Below are positions 1-5,138 of a stretch of 8,336 bases of DNA, piece by piece. Origin of the DNA: CAZAEL01 sp964484135 (GTDB lineage: Bacteria > Elusimicrobiota > Elusimicrobia > FEN-1173); NCBI GenBank assembly GCA_964484135.1, contig CAZAEL010000071.1:1-8336 (forward strand), in the 5' to 3' direction. Position numbers and translations under genes: made by a program. The notes beneath the pieces are model-generated. The model had not been told where the DNA came from. It saw only the letters and a program-made list of their open reading frames with translations, and searched no databases. Positions within the stretch are counted from its first letter, which is position 1. Every line of letters begins with the position of its first letter.

Positions 1-446
1 TCGCCGGCCAGGCTTTTCAGCTCGTCCAGGCTCAGGGACGCCAGGGAGTAGAGGCTGCCGCTTTTGTCCTGGTACCGGTCGATGATGCGGACGCCGGAGA
101 CCATGTTGGAGGTGAAGGTCTTGATGGTGTTCTCCACGTACTGCTCCTCGTTGCCCTTCTGCTCGGCCGGGATGCTGGTGGAGGCCATGTAGTCCCGCAT
201 GAGGGAGGTGGAGACCGTGGAAAGCTGCTTGGAGATTTCCGCGATGGCCCGGTTGTCCGCCGTGGCGCGGCGCAGGGCCTCGGACTGGATGCCCTCCGCG
301 ATGCCGACGCCGTAGAAGACTTTCTGGTCCTTCTTGAAGGCGCCGCTGCCCTTCATGACCCAGTCCGGCTTTTTGGGCCCGCAGGCGGCGAGCATCAGGG
401 CCGCCGTCAAAACCACACCGCTTTGTGCCAGGAGCTTCCTCATCAT
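1..446 (-). CDS. LPP20-like lipoprotein, partial (C-terminus beyond window)
   Basis: The first 148 codons are present and the reading frame runs off the left edge. The start is the first of two adjacent ATGs, 8 nt after a perfect AGGAGG at 455-460. The N-terminus is a lipoprotein signal (MRK, hydrophobic stretch, LAAC lipobox, Cys22), followed by Gly, so outer-membrane sorting is expected rather than inner-membrane retention. Next come a Pro-Asp-Trp motif (PDWV) and a GVG motif (YGVGIAEG), then an Ala/Arg-rich helix, the layout of LPP20-type domains (Helicobacter LPP20 family). The same order, PAWI then GVGVG then an Ala/Arg helix, recurs in the upstream gene, so the two look like tandem paralogues. 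It follows that gene by 28 nt and is probably co-transcribed. Exact function is unknown; a periplasm-facing envelope role is inferred. Confidence 0.85.
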   Translation of the reverse strand, partial: MMRKLLAQSGVVLTAALMLAACGPKKPDWVMKGSGAFKKDQKVFYGVGIAEGIQSEALRRATADNRAIAEISKQLSTVSTSLMRDYMASTSIPAEQKGNEEQYVENTIKTFTSNMVSGVRIIDRYQDKSGSLYSLASLSLDELKSLAG

Positions 447-474
447 GACGTGTTCCTCCTATGTAAGAGTGCGT

Positions 475-1521
475 TTATTCCCCGAAGATATATTGGGAAA
501 TTCTGAGCTGGGTCTCCCGCGCCAGCGCCTCTTCTCCCGCTTGGCGCGCCTTCATCCGCGCCTGGCTCTCCGTGATGTGGCCGTCCGAGCCGGTGGGCGC
601 GGAGGAGGCCAGGATCTTGCCGTCGGAAAGCTCGGACATTTCGAAAGAGCCGTTCCATTGGAAAAATTTCCAGGAGGGGTTGCCCCGGTCCATGGGTTCC
701 AGCGTGAGACGGCAGAAGACCTTGAGCACGGGTTTTCCCGGCGCGGGCTCCGCCGCCGCGGGGGTTTTGAGCACCCGGAACCCCATGCCGGAGATTTTTT
801 CCGTGACCGCCTCCTTGAGGCGGGAATCGGGGTCCGCTTCGGCTTCCACCACGAATTGTATTCTGGCCAGGGTGTCCTGGAAGGCGGCCCGCGCGTCGGC
901 CAGGGGGGCCGGGCCGGAAGGGTCCGGGGCGTCCGCCGGGTCCAGAAGCCGCCGCCGGGCCGCGAGGCGGTCCCGTTCCTCCCCGTGTTTGAGGGCCTGG
1001 GCGTAGGACCGGGCCTTTTCGATGGGCGCGGCCGCTTCCCGCGCGTAGCGCAGGTCGTTCTGGAAGGCCGCTTCTTCCTCGGCGATGGCGGCGGACAAGG
1101 CGGCCCGTGCCTTGGCCTTGTTGAGCACGGCCAGGGCGTAATGTTTTTTGCCCTTCTTGTCGAACCAGGTCCGGGCGATCTCCACCCCTTCCAGGAGCCC
1201 TTCCGTGGACACCCGGGTGCGGGTCTCCACGTCCTGGCTCGATTCCACGGGACCGCGCCTTTTGCCCTCGGCTTGGACGCTTTCCGTCTGCCGGTCGGAG
1301 ACGGTCTGTTCTATCCGGGCCTGGAAGGTCCGGGAGATTTCGGCGCGGGCGTTGGCCCGGGCCGTGTCCAGGTCCTTGCCCACGCCCACGCCCTTGAGAT
1401 AGACGTTGTCCGGATACTTCGGGTCCGCGCCCGTGATCCAGGCCGGCCGTTTCTCCGCCGACAGCGAAGACGAAAGGCAAATCAACAAGGCGGCCGAAAC
1501 CAGCCAAGAGGACGTTTTCAT
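475..1521 (-). CDS. Secreted LPP20-like domain protein
   Basis: This is a 348-residue protein. The start ATG is supported by CGGAGG at 1527-1532 with 5-nt spacing. Residues 1-22 form a classical signal peptide ending SLSA before EK; the only nearby Cys is preceded by Ile, not Gly/Ala/Ser, so it is probably not a lipoprotein. Residues about 25-165 carry PAWI, YLKGVGVG, an Ala/Arg-rich helix and a YALAVL strand, matching the plan of the LPP20-like domain of the next gene. A charged helical section follows (about 165-225). A second alpha/beta segment begins at IQFVVEAEAD and continues to the C-terminus, with a strand pattern around KPVLKVFCRLTLE. It lies 15 nt after the COG3014-like gene. I infer a soluble periplasmic partner of the operon's lipoproteins. 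The domain call is from pattern recognition only. Confidence 0.88.
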   Translation of the reverse strand: MKTSSWLVSAALLICLSSSLSAEKRPAWITGADPKYPDNVYLKGVGVGKDLDTARANARAEISRTFQARIEQTVSDRQTESVQAEGKRRGPVESSQDVETRTRVSTEGLLEGVEIARTWFDKKGKKHYALAVLNKAKARAALSAAIAEEEAAFQNDLRYAREAAAPIEKARSYAQALKHGEERDRLAARRRLLDPADAPDPSGPAPLADARAAFQDTLARIQFVVEAEADPDSRLKEAVTEKISGMGFRVLKTPAAAEPAPGKPVLKVFCRLTLEPMDRGNPSWKFFQWNGSFEMSELSDGKILASSAPTGSDGHITESQARMKARQAGEEALARETQLRISQYIFGE

Positions 1522-1536
1522 AAAAACCTCCGTTTT

Positions 1537-2943
1537 CTACCGCGCCGTGCGGACGACCAGGAAGGTCCTCCGCCCGGGCCGGATCTGCACGTCCGCTTCC
1601 CGCTCGCCCGCCACCGCGCCACCCGCGTCGCGGAAGGTGAGCTTTAAGGCGTGTTTGCCCTCGGGCAGGACCACCCGGGCCACGGCGATCTTGTCCGGCA
1701 CGGTCTGCCAGCAGCGTTTGTCCGACAGCTCCGTGGCCGTGGAGGCCGCCTGGAGGATCTTTTTCGTGAGCCAGGCCGCGCCCGCCCCCTGCTTTTCCTC
1801 CACCTGGGCCGCGATGCGGCGCGAGAGCGCGAACTTGACCACGGCGCGGGCGATGGTCTTGGCCCGGATGCGGCCGATGCGGTCCTGGAGGTTTTTGACC
1901 GCGATGGCGCCGATGTCTTCCGCGGTCTGGGCCCGGTGCGCGGTCTGGGCCCCCTCGGCCCGCACTTCCAGGGACTGGATGGAATAGGGCGTGGGCATGT
2001 ATTTGGGAAAGGCCATGCGCACCATCTCGTCCGCCAGGATGGATTTGGCGATGGCCGCGGCCTGCTCCACCTGCTCCTCCTCCTCGCCTTCGGGGCGGGA
2101 CGCGTCCACGTACGCCCAGCCGGCGAAAAATCCGATTTCGAAGAAGGAGTCCACCTTGTGGGGGGCCAGGCCGTTGTAGTGCAGCACCACCGCCTCGCCC
2201 GCGTCCCGGGGCAGGGGAGACGGCGGCTCGCCGCCCCAGCGTTTCCGGATTTGTTCGATCTCGTCCCGGAACCCCAGGGCCCGGGCCGTCCTCAGGGCGT
2301 CCTGGACCAGGGCCGGCGGCGCGGAAACGCCGTAATTCTTTTTATAGACTTCGTACGCCTCCAGCGCCTTGCGGAAGGAGATGAAGGCGTCGTTGACCTC
2401 TCCCTGCTCCTCGTACAGCAGGCCCATGAGGTAACGGGCGAAGGCGTCTTCCCGGTACACGTTCTTGTGCCCGTAATCGGTCTCCAGCTTGGTGAGGAGG
2501 AAGTCCACCTGCCGGGCCTCCACCAGGGCCTCCTGCCCCTGGCCCAGCAGCATGTAGTTGAGGGCGGAGAACACGTGGATCAGGGCCCGCTCGAAGTCCT
2601 CGCCGTAATAGGGCCGGAGGTTGTCGCTCACCAGGAAGGTGGAGGCCTCGGTGGTGACGCTCTTGGTGAAGAGCTCCTTGGCGAGCCGCTTGGCGGACTC
2701 AAAGGCCTGGTTGCTCTCCGCGTATTTGCCGTCCAGGTGGAGCAACATGCCCAGGTCCAGGTGATAGAGCAGGGCGTTCTTGGAACCGTAGTGCTTTTGT
2801 TTGGCCCCCTGCACCAGGGCGCCGGCCTTGGCGTAGTCTCCCTGGGCCATGAGCAGGTTCAGGTCCCGCACCAGGGCCCGGGGCGAGGCGCAGGCGGCCA
2901 GGAGGCCGCACAATATCAAAGAACCGATGAGACGAAGCGGCAT
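1537..2943 (-). CDS. COG3014-type TPR lipoprotein
   Basis: The frame is open from a GTG at 3006, but the ATG at 2943 is preferred because it puts a clean lipoprotein signal at the N-terminus (MPLRLIG, hydrophobic run, LLAAC, Cys18, then Ala-Ser). This gives 468 residues. Residues about 28-190 contain repeated helix pairs of TPR type (for example around MAQGDYAKAG, HLDGKYAESNQAF, MLLGQGQEALVEA and YEEQGEVNDAFISF). A middle region has VVLHYNGLAPHK, and residues about 418-468 look like a small beta domain (VVLPEGKHALKLTF...). This order agrees with the uncharacterised COG3014 family. The Shine-Dalgarno is weak (GAAG) and lies inside a hairpin, unlike the strong sites of its neighbours. It sits between lpoB and the LPP20-like genes. 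A scaffolding role in envelope assembly is inferred from the TPRs and context. Confidence 0.88.
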   Translation of the reverse strand: MPLRLIGSLILCGLLAACASPRALVRDLNLLMAQGDYAKAGALVQGAKQKHYGSKNALLYHLDLGMLLHLDGKYAESNQAFESAKRLAKELFTKSVTTEASTFLVSDNLRPYYGEDFERALIHVFSALNYMLLGQGQEALVEARQVDFLLTKLETDYGHKNVYREDAFARYLMGLLYEEQGEVNDAFISFRKALEAYEVYKKNYGVSAPPALVQDALRTARALGFRDEIEQIRKRWGGEPPSPLPRDAGEAVVLHYNGLAPHKVDSFFEIGFFAGWAYVDASRPEGEEEEQVEQAAAIAKSILADEMVRMAFPKYMPTPYSIQSLEVRAEGAQTAHRAQTAEDIGAIAVKNLQDRIGRIRAKTIARAVVKFALSRRIAAQVEEKQGAGAAWLTKKILQAASTATELSDKRCWQTVPDKIAVARVVLPEGKHALKLTFRDAGGAVAGEREADVQIRPGRRTFLVVRTAR

Positions 2944-3006
2944 GTGCTTCAGTGCGGGGGTGCTGCGGTGAAAGTCTTTAACCGCAGCATGGAAGCACCG
3001 CAGCAC
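2944..3006 (-). promoter_or_regulatory. Hairpin with alternative partners abutting the COG3014-like start codon
   Basis: Nine bases at 2961-2969 (TGCTGCGGT) pair perfectly with 2981-2989 (ACCGCAGCA). The same nine bases recur at 2997-3005, so a second, mutually exclusive pairing is possible. An outer 7-bp arm, GTGCTTC at 2944-2950 with GAAGCAC at 2992-2998, closes the first structure. It includes the weak GAAG ribosome-binding sequence and stops one base before the start codon. This occupies nearly all of the 67-nt gap after lpoB. It has no T-tract on the minus strand, so it is more likely to modulate translation or mRNA processing than to terminate. The pairings are seen; the role is inferred. 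Confidence 0.5.
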
Positions 3007-3010
3007 GCCT

Positions 3011-3625
3011 TTAGAATTTGTTTTTCCGGTATTTGACCAGCTTCTTGATCTTTTTCTGGCCGATCCAGGCCTTCTCGTTGGTGGCCATGTCCAGGAGCTC
3101 CAGCTCCACCTGGTAGTACTTCACCTCCTGCTTGCCCGCCGCGTCCATGATGGTGTTGATCTGGCCCTTGAGCATGTAGTCCGCGCCGTACTCCTGGCCC
3201 ATGCTCTTGGCCGTGGCCAGGCTGGCGTTCTGGGCCTGGTCCAGGCGCTCCTCCCGGATCTCTCCCCGCTGTTCCTTGGAGGCCACGAACTTGACCCGGC
3301 CGGAGTTGATCAGCTCCCGCTCCAGGTCCTTCACGAAGGTCTCGGTGTTGATGTGCTCGTGGCTCTTGTTGAGCACCGCGCCCACGATGACGCGGGGCTT
3401 GGCCTTCTTGGCCGCGGAGAATTCGTCCACCCAGGGGCGGGCCAGGGAGTCCCGCACCATCTCCTCCGCCACGAGGCGGGAGTCGGTGTCGTTCCAGTTG
3501 CCGCTCAAATCAATGGTTTCGTCCGCCTCCGTGCGCGTGATCTTGGGCGTGGAGGCGCAGGCCGTGAGGGAAAGGGCCAGGGCCGCGGCCGTCAATCGCA
3601 AGAAATTCTTGTGGGACGGGAACAT
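3011..3625 (-). CDS. lpoB: LpoB-type penicillin-binding protein activator (lipoprotein)
   Basis: This is a 204-residue lipoprotein. The start at 3625 is fixed by AGGAGG at 3632-3637, 6 nt upstream, and by the signal peptide that follows (FLRLTAAALALSLTAC, Cys23 then Ala-Ser). The frame stays open upstream to 3811, but that extension is Pro-rich and crosses the other gene's promoter, so it is rejected. The mature domain shows the LpoB pattern: a DLSGNWNDTDSR segment, PRVIVGAVLNKSHEHINT, a helix ending LINSGRVKFV, then YGADYMLKGQI and a C-terminal strand pair around KYYQVELELLD. In E. coli LpoB is anchored in the outer membrane and spans the periplasm to stimulate PBP1B. Here the linker after Cys23 is short, without the long Pro-rich stretch of the E. 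coli protein. It is the first gene of the minus-strand operon. Family assignment is strong; the enzyme partner is not in view. Confidence 0.92.
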   Translation of the reverse strand: MFPSHKNFLRLTAAALALSLTACASTPKITRTEADETIDLSGNWNDTDSRLVAEEMVRDSLARPWVDEFSAAKKAKPRVIVGAVLNKSHEHINTETFVKDLERELINSGRVKFVASKEQRGEIREERLDQAQNASLATAKSMGQEYGADYMLKGQINTIMDAAGKQEVKYYQVELELLDMATNEKAWIGQKKIKKLVKYRKNKF

Positions 3626-3744
3626 AAATGACCTCCTGTTTGTTCTGATGAATGGTGGGGAAAGGGCAGACAAGGGCAACTTAACATTTTTGAAGGGGGA
3701 TGGCCAGGGGGAAGGCCTTGCCGGGGCCGCGAAAAATATGCTTG

Positions 3745-3778
3745 CCCCCGCGCCCGGGGGGCCGGGATATGCTATAAT
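3745..3778 (+). promoter_or_regulatory. Extended -10 promoter of the cNMP-binding-fold gene, with upstream GC hairpin
   Basis: A perfect TATAAT lies at 3773-3778, preceded by TG one base away (TGCTATAAT), which is an extended -10 element. No good -35 is found at 16-18 nt spacing, which extended -10 promoters tolerate. Transcription would start near 3785, giving a leader of about 50 nt. Just upstream a 5-bp C/G hairpin (3745-3749 with 3756-3760) occupies the -35 region and could be an operator or only compositional. No convincing promoter for the divergent lpoB operon was found in 3626-3834; its 5' region is otherwise unremarkable. Confidence 0.7.
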
Positions 3779-3834
3779 AAGGACACAGCGCGCCGGACAA
3801 GAGATTCCCACATCCTCATCAAGGGGTGCCCATT

Positions 3835-4341
3835 ATGGAGACCATCGCCGGACAATCCACGGGAGCCGAAAGCTTTCTCCAGCGCATTTCTCTTTTCGAG
3901 AAATGCTCCCAGCAGGACATCCACAAGCTGGCGGTCAGCATGCGCAAGCAGACCTACCACAAAGGGGACACCATCCTCTTCCAGGGGATCATCTCCAACC
4001 AGCTTTTCCTGATCGCCTCCGGCATGGTGTCCGTGTTCTCCCGCAAGGACAAGGTGACGCGCTTCATCACCAATTTGGAAAAGGGCGCCTTTTTCGGGGA
4101 AATCTCCCTGGTGAAAAGCTGCGCCGCCACCGCCACCATCAAGGCGGCGGTGGACGAGACCGAGATTTACACCCTGGAGCACGACGTGATCCACGAGATC
4201 CTGGCCAGCCAGCCGGAGCTCAAGGCGGACCTGGAGGAGAAGATCCGGGAACGCAACCGCCGGCGCCTGGAGGCTTTCGAACAGCAGAAAAACGAGGCCC
4301 AACAGGCGGCCGCGCCCGCCGCGGCCCAGGCCGCGTCTTAA
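3835..4341 (+). CDS. Single-domain cyclic-nucleotide-binding-fold protein, degenerate cassette
   Basis: This is a 168-residue protein. The ATG at 3835 is chosen over a GTG at 3826 because AAGGGG (3821-3826) is then 8 nt away, whereas it overlaps the GTG. Residues about 14-125 show the CNBD/CAP effector fold: FLQRISLFEKCSQQDI, YHKGDTILFQG, LFLIASGMVSVF, then the phosphate-binding cassette FGEIS..ATAT at 87-101 and a C-terminal helix. Glu89, which normally contacts the ribose, is present. The Arg that normally contacts the cyclic phosphate is Ala98. Residues about 128-168 form a charged helix and an Ala/Gln-rich tail. There is no helix-turn-helix or enzyme domain, so it is a stand-alone sensor or protein-interaction module, not a CRP-type transcription factor. 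It is divergent from lpoB, with its own promoter. A regulatory role is inferred; cAMP binding is doubtful. Confidence 0.9.
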   Translation: METIAGQSTGAESFLQRISLFEKCSQQDIHKLAVSMRKQTYHKGDTILFQGIISNQLFLIASGMVSVFSRKDKVTRFITNLEKGAFFGEISLVKSCAATATIKAAVDETEIYTLEHDVIHEILASQPELKADLEEKIRERNRRRLEAFEQQKNEAQQAAAPAAAQAAS

Positions 4342-4349
4342 AAGAAGGG

Positions 4350-4378
4350 TTGAAATTTTAACCGGGAAGCGGTAAACT
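4350..4378 (+). promoter_or_regulatory. Sigma70-type promoter for the structured RNA, with overlapping near-palindrome
   Basis: TTGAAA (5 of 6 to the -35 consensus) at 4350-4355 is followed by a 17-nt spacer and TAAACT (4 of 6 to the -10) at 4373-4378. The predicted start is near 4385. It begins only 9 nt after the stop codon of the upstream gene, so the RNA appears to be an independent transcript. A 16-bp near-palindrome (4348-4363, GGTT..AACC with one mismatched pair) covers the -35 and could be an operator. Confidence 0.6.
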
Positions 4379-4388
4379 GAAAAAAGAC

Positions 4389-4496
4389 ATGAATCCGAAA
4401 CGTCAGCAGCCCAAAGCCATTTACGCCTGCCTTAAGTCCATGACCCGTTGGGTCCATGGACAGGGGGCGCTTTGCGGCCTGACCCCGGAGGGATAA
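4389..4496 (+). CDS. Possible 35-codon leader ORF inside the structured RNA (doubtful)
   Basis: An ATG at 4389 opens 35 codons ending in TAA at 4494-4496. It starts about 4 nt after the predicted transcription start and has no Shine-Dalgarno, so translation would have to be nearly leaderless. It covers hairpin (i) and the 5' strand of the antiterminator stem of the surrounding RNA, and its stop lies in the apical region. This is where a leader peptide would sit if ribosome position controlled termination. There is no run of one regulatory amino-acid codon. It could easily be chance. Confidence 0.18.
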   Translation: MNPKRQQPKAIYACLKSMTRWVHGQGALCGLTPEG

Positions 4497-4539
4497 GGGA
4501 ACAACCGAAACCCAAGTCAGCCGAAGCCCGAACAAAGCG

Positions 4540-4575
4540 CCCACTGTCCGAGAAGACAGTGGGTTTTTTATTTTT
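4540..4575 (+). terminator. Strong rho-independent terminator
   Basis: A perfect 9-bp stem, CCCACTGTC (4540-4548) and GACAGTGGG (4555-4563), with a 6-nt CGAGAA loop, is followed at once by TTTTTTATTTTT. It is the most T-rich tract of the window. It ends the RNA that starts near 4385 and could also stop read-through from the upstream gene. Confidence 0.9.
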
Positions 4576-4765
4576 ACCCGGATCGGAGGGGTTCAGTGAG
4601 GCGTCGCGCTGAAGGCGCGTAAAGCCGAACGACGAAGAACGGGGAGGCAGAGCCTCCCCTTGTGGAGTGCGCGGCCGCATCTCCGATTGGAGGCCGCGTC
4701 TTGAGACCCGAGGCTGCCGAGCATCGCGAGGCAACGTAGGGCACGACAGATGAAAGGAGAAGACC
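4576..4765 (+). other. Hairpin-rich non-coding stretch ahead of the small coiled-coil gene
   Basis: No gene is seen in this stretch. It holds three hairpins: CGCGC/GCGCG with loop TGAAG near 4605-4619; a perfect 8-bp GGGGAGGC/GCCTCCCC hairpin with a 3-nt loop at 4641-4659; and a 7-bp CGCGGCC/GGCCGCG stem at 4670-4676 and 4692-4698 that alternates with an inner CTCC/GGAG pairing. None has a following T-tract. No promoter with acceptable -10 was found here, so the gene at 4766 may depend on read-through past the 4540-4575 terminator, or on a promoter I cannot recognise. The dense dyads would also suit a multi-copy intergenic repeat. Confidence 0.5.
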
Positions 4766-4996
4766 ATGGAAGTGAACGAGAGGGACCTGCTGGAGCTGCG
4801 ATTGGCCGAGCAGGCCCTGTACCGACAATCGCTGGAGGACAAGGACGCCCGGCTCCGGGAACTGGAGACCGAGGCGCGTTATCTGCGGCGGCTGTTGAAC
4901 GAGATGCTGGCCGTGCCCCGGCCCCAACCGCAACCCCTGCCCCAGGCGGTGCCCGCCCGGGCCGGGGGGGACGTTCCCCGGAGGTGGAGGGCATGA
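4766..4996 (+). CDS. Small coiled-coil protein with Pro-rich tail, unknown function
   Basis: This is a 76-residue protein. The ATG is preceded by AAAGGAGAAG with normal spacing. Third codon positions are strongly G/C, as in the surrounding real genes, whereas the longer overlapping frame that starts at 4750 reads as low-complexity Gly/Ala/Arg/Pro. Residues about 6-48 are a charged, leucine-spaced helix (LLELRLAEQAL, LRELETEARYLRRLL) typical of a short coiled coil. Residues about 50-65 alternate Pro and Gln (PRPQPQPLPQ), and the end is basic. The size and character recall SlyX-like small proteins, but I do not claim homology. It probably oligomerises. Its stop overlaps a second small ORF by ATGA. 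Confidence 0.7.
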   Translation: MEVNERDLLELRLAEQALYRQSLEDKDARLRELETEARYLRRLLNEMLAVPRPQPQPLPQAVPARAGGDVPRRWRA

Positions 4997-5124
4997 ACCT
5001 CATCCTCAACGCCATGGACCCCGGCCCGTCCGTCCCTTGCCAGGAGGCGAAGGAGCCTTTTTGGGAAGGGGCGGGCGGCGCCTGGGCGGGATGCGTGTTT
5101 GCCACCTCCATGTTACTATGGTAA
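4993..5124 (+). CDS. Possible 43-residue overlapping small ORF
   Basis: It starts in an ATGA overlap with the stop of the preceding gene, a layout typical of translational coupling. CCGGAGG at 4978-4984 lies 8 nt upstream. It encodes 43 residues with two cysteines and a Trp/Gly-rich second half, ending MLLW. Third positions are mostly G/C until the last few codons. It has no family I recognise, and its 3' end overlaps the predicted promoter of the next gene, so part of the sequence may be regulatory and not coding. Confidence 0.35.
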   Translation: MNLILNAMDPGPSVPCQEAKEPFWEGAGGAWAGCVFATSMLLW

Positions 5125-5127
5125 ATT
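5099..5127 (+). promoter_or_regulatory. Promoter of the Dabb gene
   Basis: TTGCCA (5 of 6 to TTGACA) at 5099-5104, a 17-nt spacer and TAAATT (4 of 6) at 5122-5127. The expected transcription start is about 5134, only some 5 nt before the ATG at 5139. The local drop in GC fits a promoter. Confidence 0.55.
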
Positions 5128-5138
5128 ACAGCACCGCC

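Larger units (their letters stand above)
4385..4575 (+). ncRNA. Unassigned structured RNA, about 190 nt, sRNA or attenuator-type leader
   Basis: The RNA is bounded by a promoter (4350-4378) and a strong terminator (4540-4575), with no convincing protein gene between. Visible pairings are: (i) a hairpin 4436-4446 with 4450-4461, with one bulged C and a 3-nt loop; (ii) a long stem 4458-4474 with 4533-4549, 17 pairs with one mismatch (G4464/A4543); (iii) inside it, 4476-4483 with 4516-4522, one bulge; (iv) a CCC-GGA-GGG mini-hairpin at 4484-4492. The 3' strand of stem (ii) shares 4540-4548 with the terminator, and its 5' strand shares GGAC with hairpin (i). That is the anti-antiterminator, antiterminator and terminator layout of attenuators. 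I compared it from memory with tmRNA, RNase P, SRP RNA, 6S, and the TPP, SAM-I, cobalamin, FMN and c-di-GMP motifs and saw no match. The boundaries are predictions. Confidence 0.55.

Noticed and set aside
334..1647. 437-residue plus-strand ORF opposite the LPP20-like genes
   Set aside because: It is Gly/Arg-rich low complexity, antisense to two well-supported genes with signal peptides and Shine-Dalgarno sites; typical shadow of high-GC codons.
1651..3036. 461-residue plus-strand ORF opposite the COG3014-like gene
   Set aside because: It is the antisense of a clear TPR lipoprotein, with His/Gly/Leu-biased composition and no start signals.
3626..3811. N-terminal extension of lpoB to 3811
   Set aside because: The strong Shine-Dalgarno and lipoprotein signal peptide at 3625 define the start; the extension is Pro/Ala-rich and runs through the divergent promoter.
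3772..4302. 176-residue minus-strand ORF opposite the CNBD-fold gene
   Set aside because: It lies antisense to a recognised domain; its length comes from GC bias.
4361..4378. Cobalamin-riboswitch-like fragment (CCGGGAAGCGGT)
   Set aside because: Only a short resemblance to the GGGAA-GGTG region; the rest of the B12 box and core is absent, and the bases lie between -35 and -10 of a promoter.
4576..4765. tRNA or CRISPR array in the non-coding centre
   Set aside because: No cloverleaf, no T-loop GTTCRANNC in a suitable context, and no regularly spaced direct repeats.
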